Shown piece by piece: positions 1-9,945 of a stretch of DNA of 64,000 bases. The position numbers were made by a program, and so were the translations under genes. Location: the NCBI RefSeq assembly GCF_001311985.1, contig NZ_BBCJ01000009.1:62001-126000 (forward strand), given 5' to 3'. Position 1 is the first letter of the stretch. Every line of letters begins with the position of its first letter. This DNA comes from Geotalea toluenoxydans JCM 15764 (GTDB taxonomy: Bacteria > Desulfobacterota > Desulfuromonadia > Geobacterales > Geobacteraceae). The notes under the pieces were generated by a model, which was given only the letters and a program-made list of their open reading frames with translations, had not been told where the DNA came from and made no database searches.

Positions 1-2
1 GC

Positions 3-626
3 CCCACCTGCCGTGGTGCCGGCCAAGTCCGTTTTCAGCAGGGCTTCTTCAGCGTCAGTAAAACCTGTAGCCATTGTAACGGGGAAGGAAAAGTGGTGGA
101 AAATCCTTGCCCCGATTGCCGCGGAGCCGGCACGGTCAGGGACAAGAAGACTTTGTCGGTGAAGGTTCCGGCCGGGGTCGAAACGGGCAATCGGCTCAAG
201 CTTTCCGGCGAGGGGGGCCAAGGTTCCAAGGGGGGCGCAAATGGCGATCTGTATGTGGCCCTTGCCGTCAAAGAGCACTCCATCTTCAAACGGGAAAACA
301 ATGACGTTATCTGCGAGATCCCCATCAGCTATACCCAGGCTGCCCTGGGTTGCGAGTTGGAAATTCCCACCCTGGACGGCAAGGCCAGTCTGAAAATACC
401 GGAGGGTACCCAGTCGGGGAAGCTGTTCCGCATTCGTGGCAAGGGAATTCAGGTGCTGCAGGGATACGGCAGGGGAGATCACCTGGTCATAATCAAGGTG
501 GAAACGCCGACCAATCTGACCAAGCAGCAAAAGGAACTGTTGGAAGAGTTTGCCAGGATCAGCGGCGAGGATGTGAACCCCATGCGGAAAAACTTCTTTT
601 CCAAGGTTATGGACCTGCTCCATTGA
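3..626 (+). CDS. dnaJ: Chaperone DnaJ, C-terminal part (cut by window start)
   Basis: DnaJ (Hsp40) delivers unfolded clients to DnaK and stimulates its ATPase in the cytoplasm. The reading frame is already open at the window edge, so the J domain and G/F linker lie outside. What is visible begins in the zinc-finger domain, with CxxCxGxG-type repeats ([22 protein letters not shown]). The two beta-rich client-binding domains follow ([25 protein letters not shown]) and the protein ends [21 protein letters not shown] plus a short tail. The sequence is typical of the family and no shift is seen. Identity is secure; only the start is missing. Confidence 0.95.
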   Translation, partial: PTCRGAGQVRFQQGFFSVSKTCSHCNGEGKVVENPCPDCRGAGTVRDKKTLSVKVPAGVETGNRLKLSGEGGQGSKGGANGDLYVALAVKEHSIFKRENNDVICEIPISYTQAALGCELEIPTLDGKASLKIPEGTQSGKLFRIRGKGIQVLQGYGRGDHLVIIKVETPTNLTKQQKELLEEFARISGEDVNPMRKNFFSKVMDLLH

Positions 627-663
627 ACGGCGTAAGGGGATCAGGCATCAGATCAGGGATGCT

Positions 664-1187
664 GTGGCGATTTTCGCCATGGCCATTCTTTGCTTCGCTG
701 TCTCGCCAGTGTATGCCGGTGGCAGTTATACGGCCAGTACCACTCTGCTGCGCAACCAGGAGTACGGCGATGCCCTGGTGAAAGGCATCAGGAGCGCCCG
801 CCGTAATGTTATCTTCTCCTTTTACCTGTTCAAGGTCACTGAATCGCGCAACAATCGGCCGGGAACCATCGTTGCCGAGCTGATCAAGGCTGCCCGGCGC
901 GGCGTCGATGTAACAGTTATCCTGGAAACGAGCAATGATCTAAAAGACAAGCTCAATGATGAAAATCGAAAGACAGCGGCTCTTCTTACCAAAGGAGGAG
1001 TCAAGGTCTTCTTCGATCTGCCCGGCGTAACCAGCATCTTAAAACTGCCGTCATAGACAGCCGTTATGTTTTTATCGGCAGCCACAACCTTACACAGAGC
1101 GCCCTGCAGCACAATAACGAACTTTCGGTCATGATCGATTCTCCGGAGATGGCCGCGGAGATCAAAGCATACCTGAACCGCCTCTGA
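664..1187 (+). CDS. Secreted phospholipase D-like (single HKD) protein, frameshifted
   Basis: This is a small PLD-superfamily protein with one HKD motif, a phosphodiesterase or nuclease fold resembling Nuc-type exported enzymes. The N-terminus is hydrophobic and ends SPVYAGG, which suggests export. The GTG at 664 gives a signal peptide without basic residues, and an upstream in-frame extension rich in Arg/Lys (about 622-663) may belong to it, so the start is unsure. The frame shifts near 1030: the first part ends at 1056, but the motif HLKTAVID and the GSHNLTQSA box lie one base out of phase and run to the TGA at 1187. Restoring one C in ACCAG joins them into about 175 residues. The shift looks like a one-base deletion. 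Confidence 0.75.
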
Positions 1188-1334
1188 CCCTGCTGCGGCT
1201 TCAAATCTCCAGTCATACCCCTTCCACCGCCAGCTGTGCCGATAAAAATACTTGCTTTACCCTATTAAGTGGTATACTTCCACCGTCAATTTTCCACTTC
1301 ATGTCAAACAGCTAACCAATAGCCAAGGCCAACT

Positions 1335-2098
1335 ATGGATCGAGCCGAATTGAAACTCCTGCTGCAAAAGGTGAAAGAAAATCGAATCAATGTTGATGAG
1401 GCGCTGGAGTGCCTCAGGCACCTGCCATACGAGGAACTGGATTGTGCGACGGTGGATCATCACCGTGCCCTGCGCCAGGGTTTTCCCGAGGTCATCTTCG
1501 GCGAAAGCAAATCGGTGGGGCAGATGGAACAGATCATCATCGCCCTTATGGCCAAAGGAAACAATGTCCTGGCAACGCGGATCGATGGGGAAAAGGGAGC
1601 GGTGCTGATGCACAAATTTCCGGCTGCCCGTTATCACAGGGAATCGCGCTGCCTGACCATCGAGCAGAAGCCGGTGGAGGCCAAGGGAGGGGCAAGATCG
1701 TCGTCATTTCTGCAGGCACCTCCGACATGCCTGTTGCCGGAGAAGCAGTGATAACCGCACGGATTATGGGCAACGAAGTGGAAACGCTCTTCGATGTGGG
1801 GGTGGCTGGGCTGCACCGGTTGCTGGCCAGAAAGGAACTGCTCTTTTCCGCCTCGGTAATCATCGTCGTCGCAGGTATGGAAGGGGCCCTCCCTTCGGTT
1901 GTCGGTGGTCTGGTGGACAAGCCGGTCATTGCCGTTCCCACGTCTGTCGGCTACGGGGCGTCCTTCGGCGGGGTCGCAGCCCTGCTTGGCATGCTCAACT
2001 CCTGTGCTGCCGGGGTAACGGTGGTCAATATCGACAACGGCTTCGGCGCTGCCTATGCCGCCAGTCTCATAAACAGGGAATCATCTTCTACAATATAG
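1335..2098 (+). CDS. larB: LarB, nickel pincer cofactor carboxylase (frameshifted)
   Basis: LarB carboxylates nicotinic acid adenine dinucleotide and hydrolyses it, the first step of the nickel-pincer nucleotide cofactor used by lactate racemase-type enzymes. The N-terminal 115 residues carry the family helix-rich part ([19 protein letters not shown]). The C-terminal half is the AIR-carboxylase (PurE-like) domain ([42 protein letters not shown]). The two halves are one base out of phase; adding a G to the G run at 1689-1692 restores a protein of about 254 residues, the usual length. larC follows 14 bp downstream. No larE is in view. Confidence 0.9.
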
Positions 2099-2112
2099 CT
2101 ACGGAGAACGGC

Positions 2113-3283
2113 TTGAAGGTTTTGTTTTTCGATTGTTTTGCCGGGATTGCCGGTGATATGACGGTGGCAGCGATGATTGAGCTGGGCCTGCCCCTTGAAC
2201 ATCTACGCCGGGAGCTTGCCCGGCTGTGCCTGCCTGCCTCCACCTACGAATTGGCTGTGGAACCTGTCAGGCGAAAGGGGATCGCCGCCAGTCATTTTGA
2301 AGTGCGGGTTGAGCAGGATCAGCCCCATCGCCATTATGCAGACATAGCTGCCATGATCGATGAAAGCTCCCTTGCTGCGGCGGTAAAGGACAAGGCGCAG
2401 CGTATCTTTCGCCGAATTGCTGAAGCAGAGGCGAAGGTGCATGGCATGGAGATCGGCCATGTGCACTTTCACGAGGTTGGTGCCGTCGATTCCATTATCG
2501 ATATTGTCGGCGCCGCCATCGGTCTCGATTACCTGGAGATTGAGGCGGTATACGTCTCGCCACTCCCCTTGGGGAGCGGCTATATCGAAACGGCCCACGG
2601 CAGGCTTCCGGTACCTGCACCGGCAACGGCAGAGCTTCTCAAAGGCCTCCCTGTCCATGGCAATATCGGCCTGGTGAACGGGTCACTCCCACCGGCGCGG
2701 CCATTGTTGCTGCCCTGGGCACCGCCTTCGGCAGCCCCCCCCCCATGGAGATCAGGTCCATCGGCTATGGGGCCGGCAGCAAGGATTTTGCAGACATGCC
2801 GAACCTGTTGCGCCTGGTCCTGGGGGAGACTGCAGAAACTCTGCAGCGGGACGAAATCGTTGTGCTTGAAACCAATATCGACGACATGAACCCGGAACTC
2901 CTCGGCTTCCTCATGGAACGTCTTTTTGAAAAGGGGGCACTGGATGTAACCTTTTCCCCCTTGCAGATGAAGAAAAACCGTCCGGGAACCCAGGTAACGG
3001 TCATTACCCCCTGCGACAAACGCGATGAACTGGCACGGCTGATCCTGTCCGAATCCACAGCTATTGGTGTCCGGTATTACCCTGCCAGCGGCTGATCCTT
3101 TCACGAAGCGTCGAGGAACGGCTGACCAGCCTGGGGGCGGTGAAAGTCAAGGTGGTCACGGATGATGCCCTGCTCAGGCGTGTGGTGCCTGAGTTCGAGG
3201 AATGCCGGCGTCTTGCCGCGGAAAAGGGCCTGCCGCTCATGCATGTCTACCGCATCGTCGAACGTGAGGTGGCGGAAACATGA
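2113..3283 (+). CDS. larC: LarC, nickel insertion protein (two frameshifts)
   Basis: LarC is the CTP-dependent cyclometallase that installs nickel in the pincer nucleotide. TTG at 2113 is the likely start because GGAG sits just upstream and the family N-terminus KVLFFDCFAGIAGDM follows at once. The HVHFHEVGAVDSIIDIVG segment near residue 115 is the family signature. The frame shifts near 2676 (before ERVTPTGAAIVAAL) and again near 3089 (before RLILSRSVEERL). Each is repaired by one added base, giving about 390 residues ending at TGA 3281-3283. Its last codons overlap the pgpA start (ATGA). In some bacteria larC is naturally split by programmed frameshifting, but the neighbouring genes here carry similar deletions, so error is more likely. 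Confidence 0.9.
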
Positions 3284-3729
3284 GGCGCTTTGTCATCCTT
3301 TCCGCAACCTGGTTCGGTGCCGGCTTCAGCCCTGTGGCCTCGGGCACGGTCGGCACCCTGGCTGCCATCCCCCTTTATCTGGTCCTGGCCAGGCTGTCGC
3401 TTCCCCTTTATCTGCTCACCTTGCTGGGCTTTTTCTTCTATGCCTGCTGGGCTTCCGACCGGGCGGAGTTTATTTTCGGTGAAAAGGATTCGGGAAAGAT
3501 CGTCATCGATGAGGTTATCGGCTTTCTCATTACCATGACCGGCGTTCCCTGTAGCTGGCAAGGGATTGTTGCAGGCTTTTTCCTGTTCCGCTTTTTCGAT
3601 ATCACCAAGATTCCACCGGCCCGCTTCTTCGATCGCCGGGTGAAAAACGGTTACGGCGTGGTGCTGGATGACGTGGTGGCCGGCATTTATGCTGCCATTG
3701 TCCTGCATCTGCTGCTGAGGTTCATGTGA
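3280..3729 (+). CDS. pgpA: Phosphatidylglycerophosphatase A
   Basis: PgpA dephosphorylates phosphatidylglycerol phosphate to phosphatidylglycerol at the inner membrane. The 149-residue product has the family N-terminus (ATWFGAGFSPVASGTVGTLAAIP), hydrophobic membrane segments around residues 25-60 and 85-105, and the conserved acidic stretch GKIVIDEVIGF followed by FFRFFDITKIPPARFFDRR (the track reads FLFRFFDITKIPP) and NGYGVVLDDVVAGIYA near the C-terminus. It overlaps larC upstream (ATGA) and cinA downstream (its ATG-TGA end contains the cinA GTG), so it is read within one operon. Confidence 0.92.
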   Translation: MRRFVILSATWFGAGFSPVASGTVGTLAAIPLYLVLARLSLPLYLLTLLGFFFYACWASDRAEFIFGEKDSGKIVIDEVIGFLITMTGVPCSWQGIVAGFFLFRFFDITKIPPARFFDRRVKNGYGVVLDDVVAGIYAAIVLHLLLRFM

Positions 3730-4966
3730 GAGCTGCCATTCTTTCCATCGGTGACGAACTGCTTCTGGGCGAAGTGGTGGATACTAATGCCGCCACCATT
3801 GCGGCGCGGCTCTATAATCTGGGGGTCAACCTGCCGCTGCAGATGACGGTGGGGGACAGCATGCAGGATATTGTCGATGCCTGCCAGCTGCTGGCAGGGA
3901 AGAGCGATACCGTTATCGTCACCGGCGGCCTTGGTCCTACGGTGGATGATGTCACAGCCATGGCTGCGGCAAAGCTTGCCGGTTCACCACTGGAACCGAA
4001 CCTGGAGGCGATGGCTCATCTGAAAAATTTTGCCGAAAAAGTGGCAGAAAAGCTGCATCCGGCAAATGACAAGCAGGCGCTGATGCCGGTGAGCGCCAAG
4101 GTGATACCTAACCCGGTGGGTACCGCCTGCGGCTTCTCGCTGGTCCATGAAGGCTGCAGATTTTTTTTCCTCCCCGGTGTTCCCGGCGAGATGGTCTCCA
4201 TGCTCGATGAAACGGTGCTGCCGGCACTTGCTTCCTCCGGTCGGCTCAGGACATTGCGGACAAAAACATTCAAAGTATCGGGTGTGTCCGAGGCCGAACT
4301 GGATGTGATGTTGCAAGGGATGACGGAAGGTTTTGCCGCCGCCTCCATTGCCTTCTGCGTCAATTTTCCGGAAATTGAGGTAAAGATCAGGGTGGTGGCG
4401 GACGAAGAGCTAACTGCCGACGAAATTATCGCCATCGTAGGTGACAAGACCAGGAACATTCTGGCAGCCGCGTTTTTGCCGAGGATGGTGAAACCATCGA
4501 CACGGTGGTGGCCGGTCTTTTCAAAAAAACAGGAGCTACCCTGTCCCTGGCCGAATCCTGCACTGGCGGCCTCATTGCCAAACGCATTACCGATCTTTCC
4601 GGAAGTTCGACATATTTTCTCGAAGGTCTTGTTACTTACAGCAACCGGGCCAAAATCGATCTGTTGGGCGTTCCCGCGCAACTTCTGGAAGAAAAAGGTG
4701 CAGTCAGTGCCGAGGTGGCAATGGCAATGGCTCGTGGAGCAAGGGAAAAATCCGGCAGTGATCTTGCTCTTGCCGTTACCGGTATCGCGGGTCCCGAGGG
4801 GGGCTCAGCGGAAAAGCCCGTCGGCACGGTGTTCATGGCACTTGCCGGCCAGGAGCAATGCCGGGTCAGGCTTTTTAATTTTCATGGTGACCGGGAGCAG
4901 GTTCGCCTGGTCACCTCGTTTGCCGCCCTTAACTGGCTGCGAAGGGAGCTGCTCGCCCGGCCATAA
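3726..4966 (+). CDS. cinA: CinA-like competence/damage-inducible protein (frameshifted)
   Basis: CinA combines an N-terminal MoaB/COG1058 domain (residues 1-170; SIGDELLLGEVVDTNA, TGGLGPTVDDVTA) with a C-terminal nicotinamide-nucleotide amidase (PncC-type) domain (LSLAESCTGGLIAKRITD, GIAGPEGGSAEKPVGTVF), and is linked to pyridine-nucleotide recycling. The start is GTG at 3726, inside the pgpA stop. The frame slips in the T run at 4473-4477; one extra T restores continuity into the C-terminal domain, giving about 413 residues, the normal length. Co-occurrence with recA downstream is common, although a kinase gene intervenes here. Confidence 0.92.
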
Positions 4967-4977
4967 CAAGCAACAAT

Positions 4978-7100
4978 ATGCAGCACGATGACAGGTGGAT
5001 CATGACGTCTGCCAGAAAAAAAACCGCTGTTAAAATCCTCATCCTCTCCATCGGACTGATGCTCTCAGGCTCATTGCCGAGGCACTCCTTCCCGCCGCCG
5101 TTTTTTCACCCCTTCTTCACCTGGCTGTTGTTGTTTTGCTGGCGGTTTCGCTCGTCATCCTCAAGGTAGCTGGGGGGACAACGAGAACCCACAGGGAAAG
5201 CGAATACTCCCATGAACTGCAGGAAATGCAGCGGGAGGTGGACAAGACCATCCGCCGCTACAAGAGTCTTCTTGAAGGGGCCGGCAATGCCATCTTTGTC
5301 TTCAATGCAGACAGCGGCATTCTGGAAGAGGTTAACCGAAAAGGGTGTGAACTCCTCGGCTTCAGCAAGGAGGAAATGGCCGCCATGCGCGGCAAGGATC
5401 TGGTGCTTGAGGATGAGCAGGGAAAATTCACCTTGATGGTCTACCGGGTGAAGCGCCGTGGCCGGGCCCATTCCGACGGCATTACCTTCAAAAAGAGCGA
5501 CGGCTCTTCCTTCCTTGGCGAGATAGATGCCCGGCTGATCGATCTCGGAGATGAAAATTTGGTTCATGTTATCGTACGCGATGTTACCTACAGGCACCGG
5601 GCAAAGCTGGAGATCCAGCAACGGAACAGAGAATTATCAATTCTCAATAATATTCTGGCCGGTACCCAGACTTCCGATCTGCAGACGGTACTTGAAACAA
5701 CCATCAAGGAGACTCTGGAAATATTCTCTGCCGAGGGGGGCACCATCCACCTTCTGGAAGACGACGGGAAGAGCCAGGTGCTGGCTGCTTCCATCAACAT
5801 CTCTCCGGAACTTAATGGGAAATTGGCCCATAATAGATTGCAATGCCCATCGGACTGCCGCATGTCGTCAGTTCAGCGTTGCCATGTGCTGAACTCTCTG
5901 GAGGAATTTCCATGCCACATTGCCCTGGCCGCAGCGGAGGAAGGTTGGCAGTGCATCACGGCGGCGCCCCTGGTGGCGAAAACGGACCTGATCGGCATCA
6001 TGCATATCCTGACCCGTGCGGAGCAGCATTATGCCACAGAGGAATTGCGATTTCTGAGCACCATGGGAAGCCAGATCGGCATAGTTATAGAGCAGTCCCG
6101 GCTTTTCAGCGAACTGAACTGGAAGAACGAGGAACTGCTCCGCTCCCATCGCCTGCTGGAAAAAAGCAGCAACAAACTGGCCGTTTCCCAGAATCGGTTG
6201 AGGAAGAATCTGACCCTTGTGGAGCGGGCCAACGCGGAGCTGGAAAGATTTGACAGGATGAAAAGCCACTTTATCGGCATGATTTCCCATGAATTCAAAA
6301 CTCCTCTTACCAGCGTCCTCGGTGGCGCCGAGTATCTCCTCAACCTGGACAACCGGGATCTGTCGGTGGAACAAAGGCGCATGCTGGAGATGATATACAA
6401 TGGGGGCCATCGACTGAACGAGATAGTCAGCGATCTTTTGACTGTAATAAAACTGGAAACCAGCGCTTCACCGGTAAAAAAAGTATCGTTGCAGCTGTCG
6501 GAGATTATCGAAACCTTGCAGGAACAATTCAAGCCGCTTCTCAATGAAAGGAAGCAGACCTTGAGTTTCCGTAACCAGGAAGCCCTACCTTATTTCAATG
6601 GTGATCGTGAGTATCTGGAGGAGGTTTTCAATGAACTGCTGGAGAATGCCATGAAATTTACCCCCGATGGCGGTGAAATCATCATCAAGGGACGAGTTGT
6701 CGACCGACAGGCTTTGGCAGAAAAGGCGGAACTGCTGATTCGCTTCAATCCCGGTTTTTACGAGCACCAGAGCGGCTCATGCTATCTTGAGGTGCAGGTG
6801 CAGGATTCGGGCATCGGTATCAGGGTTGACGAGCAGCTGAAAATTTTCGACAAGTTCTATGAGGTGGGGGACATCAGGCACCATTCCAGCGGCAAACACA
6901 AATTCCAAGGCAAGGGGACCGGTTTGGGACTGGCCATCGTCAAAGGGATGGTGGAAGCCCATGGCGGAATGGTGTGGGTCGAATCGTCGGCGGGATCAGG
7001 CAGCTCGTTCTTTTTGCTCCTGCCACTCGAGGAGATTCCAGGGCAGCCTACACTCCCCTTTGTTCAGCAGGAAGCTCTCCCCTTTTTAACAGGTCTTTGA
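4978..7100 (+). CDS. Membrane sensor histidine kinase, PAS-GAF-HisKA-HATPase (frameshifted near N-terminus)
   Basis: This is a hybrid-less sensor kinase. Two hydrophobic segments near the N-terminus (KILILSIGLM and LHLAVVVLLAVSLVILK) should anchor it in the membrane. They are followed by a PAS domain (SLLEGAGNAIFVFNADSG), a GAF-like domain (TSDLQTVLETTIKETLEIF onwards), a coiled-coil linker, HisKA with the phospho-acceptor box SHEFKTPLTSVLGG, and a HATPase domain with N box NELLENAMKF, G1 DSGIGI and G2 GTGLGLAIV. The start codon region (ATG 4978 or 5002) is one base out of phase with the rest; a base lost near 5062 explains this. No partner regulator is adjacent. The ligand is unknown. Confidence 0.88.
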
Positions 7101-7267
7101 AAACGCAGAGATTTATGAATTGGTTTGCTGCAGAAAAACTGTAAGCAGAAGCGGCTTCTGCAGGACAAAGATAAACTTGAAAAGGCACTGATAAGTGTGC
7201 TATTTGTGGGTACGCTCCAGCTAATAGTGTTATGTGGAGAGGGTATAAAATTACGGGAGGCTCCTGA

Positions 7268-8269
7268 ATGCAGGAAAGAGAGAAGGCTATTGACCTGGCG
7301 TTGAGCCAGATAGAAAAGCAGTTCGGCAAGGGTTCCATAATGCGTCTCGGCAATGAAGAGGCCTTGCCCGATGTGGCAGCCATACCTACCGGCTCCCTTT
7401 CCCTCGACATTGCCCTTGGTGTCGGCGGCGTGCCCAGAGGGCGCATTATCGAAATCTACGGCCCGGAGTCGTCGGGAAAGACTACACTGGCACTGCACAT
7501 CGTTGCAGAAGCACAGAAAACGGAAGGCATTGCTGCCTTTATCGATGCCGAGCACGCACTGGATATCGGCTATGCCCGTAAGCTGGGGGTGAAAACCGAT
7601 GACCTGCTGGTTTCTCAGCCGGACACCGGTGAACAGGCCCTTGAAATAGCGGAGACACTGGTGCGAAGCGGCGCCATTGATGTCCTCGTTATCGATTCGG
7701 TAGCGGCGCTGGTGCCGAAGGCTGAAATAGAAGGGGAGATGGGGGATTCGCACATGGGGCTGCAGGCCCGCCTCATGTCCCAGGCCCTGCGGAAGCTGAC
7801 CGCTATCATCAGTAAATCCAACTGTTGCGTCATCTTCATCAATCAGATCAGAATGAAGATCGGCGTCATGTTCGGCAATCCGGAAACAACCACTGGCGGC
7901 AACGCCCTCAAATTTTACGCCTCGGTGCGTATGGACATCAGGAAGATTGCCAGCCTCAAGCAGGGAAATGATGTCATCGGCTCCCGCACCAAGGTGAAAG
8001 TTGTGAAGAACAAGGTGGCTCCTCCCTTCAAGGAGGTTGAATTCGATATTCTCTACGGCGAGGGCATTTCCCGGGAGGGGGACATCCTTGATCTGGCCGT
8101 GGAAAAGGGAATTGTCGACAAGAGCGGCGCCTGGTTCTCTTACGGCAAGGAGAGGATCGGCCAGGGACGGGAAAACTCCCGCATCTACCTGAAGCAGAAT
8201 CCGGAGATATGTGCGGAAATAAAGGAAAAGCTCGCCCAGCAGGCAGTACCCTCCGGAGGGGGTGCATAA
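7268..8269 (+). CDS. recA: Recombinase RecA
   Basis: RecA forms the filament on single-stranded DNA that drives homologous recombination and LexA self-cleavage. The 333-residue product is complete. It has the Walker A motif GPESSGKTT near residue 66, Walker [11 protein letters not shown], the L1/L2 loop region ([22 protein letters not shown] across two loops; [22 protein letters not shown] spans L2), and the [12 protein letters not shown] core. A good Shine-Dalgarno (ACGGGAGG) precedes ATG 7268. I looked in the 167-bp upstream gap for an obvious palindromic SOS box and could not identify one. recX lies two genes downstream. Confidence 0.98.
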   Translation: MQEREKAIDLALSQIEKQFGKGSIMRLGNEEALPDVAAIPTGSLSLDIALGVGGVPRGRIIEIYGPESSGKTTLALHIVAEAQKTEGIAAFIDAEHALDIGYARKLGVKTDDLLVSQPDTGEQALEIAETLVRSGAIDVLVIDSVAALVPKAEIEGEMGDSHMGLQARLMSQALRKLTAIISKSNCCVIFINQIRMKIGVMFGNPETTTGGNALKFYASVRMDIRKIASLKQGNDVIGSRTKVKVVKNKVAPPFKEVEFDILYGEGISREGDILDLAVEKGIVDKSGAWFSYGKERIGQGRENSRIYLKQNPEICAEIKEKLAQQAVPSGGGA

Positions 8270-8272
8270 AAA

Positions 8273-9420
8273 ATGGATCTTAACGAGATACTCACCATAG
8301 CTGTCAAGGCGCGCGGTTCGGATATCCACATCAAGACCGGCATGCCTCCCATCGTCCGCATTGACGGAAGGCTGAGGGCCATTCCCAATGCGGAACGCCT
8401 TACGGCCGAGAATGTCATGAACATGGCCATGGGGATCATGAACGAACGGCAGCAGAAGCATTTCGACGAGAATTTCGAGGTCGATCTTGCCTATGGCGTA
8501 CCCGGCCTCGGCCGCTTTCGTGTCAGTGTCTATGCCCAGCGGGGTAGCATCGCCATGGTGTTCCGTGCCATCCCCTTCGGCATTCCATCACTGGAGGCGC
8601 TCAATCTGCCGCCGGTCCTGAAAAAAATTGCCATGGAAGAGCGCGGGCTGGTCCTGGTTACCGGGACCACCGGCAGCGGCAAGTCGACGACCCTGGCGGC
8701 AATGGTGGATTTCATCAATGAAAGCCGCAACTGCAATATCATCACCATTGAAGACCCGGTGGAATACCTGCACAAGGATAAAAAGAGCATCATCAGCCAG
8801 CGTGAAGTGGGATTCGACACCTCCTCCTTCGGCAAGGCCCTGACCAGTTCCCTGCGTCAGGACCCGGATGTTATTCTTGTGGGTGAAATGCGCGATTTCG
8901 AAACTATCGAGACCGCCCTCACGGCTGCCGAAACGGGCCACCTGGTCATGTCGACCCTGCATACTCTGGATGCAGCCGAGACCATCAACCGCATCATTTC
9001 CGTCTTCCCCCCCTATCATCAACGTCAGGTAAGGATGCAGCTTTCCGGTATCATCAAGGGTGTCATTTCCCAGCGACTGGTACCGAGAGCCGACGGCAAA
9101 GGGAGGGTGCCCGCCGTCGAAGTCATGATCGGTACAGCCCGCATCCGTGATTGCATCGACGACAAGGAAAAGACCAAGCAGATACCGGAGGCCATTGCCC
9201 AGGGTTTCACCACCTACGGCATGCAGACCTTCGACCAGTCATTGATGCAGCTATTTACCCGAAAGCTGATTACCTACGAAGAGGCCCTGCGCCAGTCATC
9301 CAATCCGGATGACTTTGCCCTCAAGGTTTCCGGCATCTCTTCCACCTCCGATGCAACTGGGATCAGTTCGCCATGGAGGGAGGCGAAGAAGGGGAGAAGC
9401 TGGAAGTAGACAAGTTCTGA
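8273..9420 (+). CDS. pilT: Type IV pilus retraction ATPase PilT (frameshift at C-terminus)
   Basis: PilT is the hexameric AAA-like motor that depolymerises type IV pili, driving twitching. It starts three bases after recA. The N-terminal PAS-like domain (GSDIHIKTGMPPIVRIDG) is followed by the RecA-like core with Walker A GTTGSGKST (about residue 130), the Asp box EDPVEYLH, Walker B DVILVGEMRD and the His box TGHLVMSTLHT. The unshifted frame ends at 9409 with an unusual tail. One added T in ACTGGGAT (near 9357) gives ATWDQFAMEGGEEGEKLEV and a stop at 9418-9420, more like other long PilT paralogues, so that end is used. It may be one of several pilT copies. Confidence 0.93.
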
Positions 9421-9421
9421 A

Positions 9422-9904
9422 ATGGGTGATAAGGCCGGTGCCATGCCCGTGGCCCTGAGAATCCTGGCCCGCCGGGATCACAGCGAGGCGGAACTGCGGC
9501 GCAAGCTTCAGGAAAGAGGCTTTGGCTGCGGCGATACTGAGGCTGCCGTTGCCAGGATGAAAGGGCTCGGTTACCTGGATGACAGCCGCTTTGCCCGGCA
9601 ATGGGCGGAGTCGGCAGTTCGGAATGGGCGCGGTTTCGGACCGCGGATCCGGCTGGAGTTGCTGCGCCGGGGAGTTGCCGAAATGATCATTTCGGAGGTG
9701 CTTGTATCTCTGACAGGTGATTACCAGGAGCGGCAGGTTCTGGAATCGGTCGTGGCCAGGAAATTCGGCAGCTTCGACTACCGCAAGGCCGATGACAGGG
9801 AGAAACGTCGTATTGTCAGCTATCTCCAGCGCCGCGGCTTTTCCCTTTCCCTGATTTTGGATGTTTTACATGAGCAGCAAGGTTGCCAAGGCAACCTTTT
9901 TTAA
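9422..9904 (+). CDS. recX: Regulatory protein RecX
   Basis: RecX binds the RecA filament and limits its activity. The 160-residue protein shows the three-helix repeat pattern of the family ([59 protein letters not shown], quoted in two parts by position 58-92; [21 protein letters not shown]). It follows pilT with one base between the repaired pilT stop and ATG 9422. Its final codons are the second arm of a terminator hairpin, so transcription ends inside the gene. The recA-pilT-recX order supports the call. Confidence 0.9.
   Translation: MGDKAGAMPVALRILARRDHSEAELRRKLQERGFGCGDTEAAVARMKGLGYLDDSRFARQWAESAVRNGRGFGPRIRLELLRRGVAEMIISEVLVSLTGDYQERQVLESVVARKFGSFDYRKADDREKRRIVSYLQRRGFSLSLILDVLHEQQGCQGNLF
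9879..9902 (+). terminator. Intrinsic terminator overlapping the recX stop codon
   Basis: A perfect 9-bp stem, AAGGTTGCC / GGCAACCTT with a two-base AA spacer, is followed directly by a T run. The stem encodes the last residues of RecX (GCQGNLF) and the stop TAA at 9902-9904 falls at the end of the T tract. It should end the recA-pilT-recX transcript and leave alaS to its own promoter. Confidence 0.85.
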
Positions 9905-9945
9905 TTCCTTTCAAGCTGCTTTTACAATATTTTGCAGAGGTTTTC

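Noticed and set aside
7101-7267. SOS (LexA) box upstream of recA
   Set aside because: No convincing inverted repeat was found in the 167-bp gap; control may differ in this group or the site is too degenerate to see by eye.
7064-8461. Long minus-strand open frame (about 465 codons) opposite recA
   Set aside because: It is the antisense of an intact recA and pilT start; similar antisense frames occur opposite argG, lysA and dapL because of GC-rich codon use.
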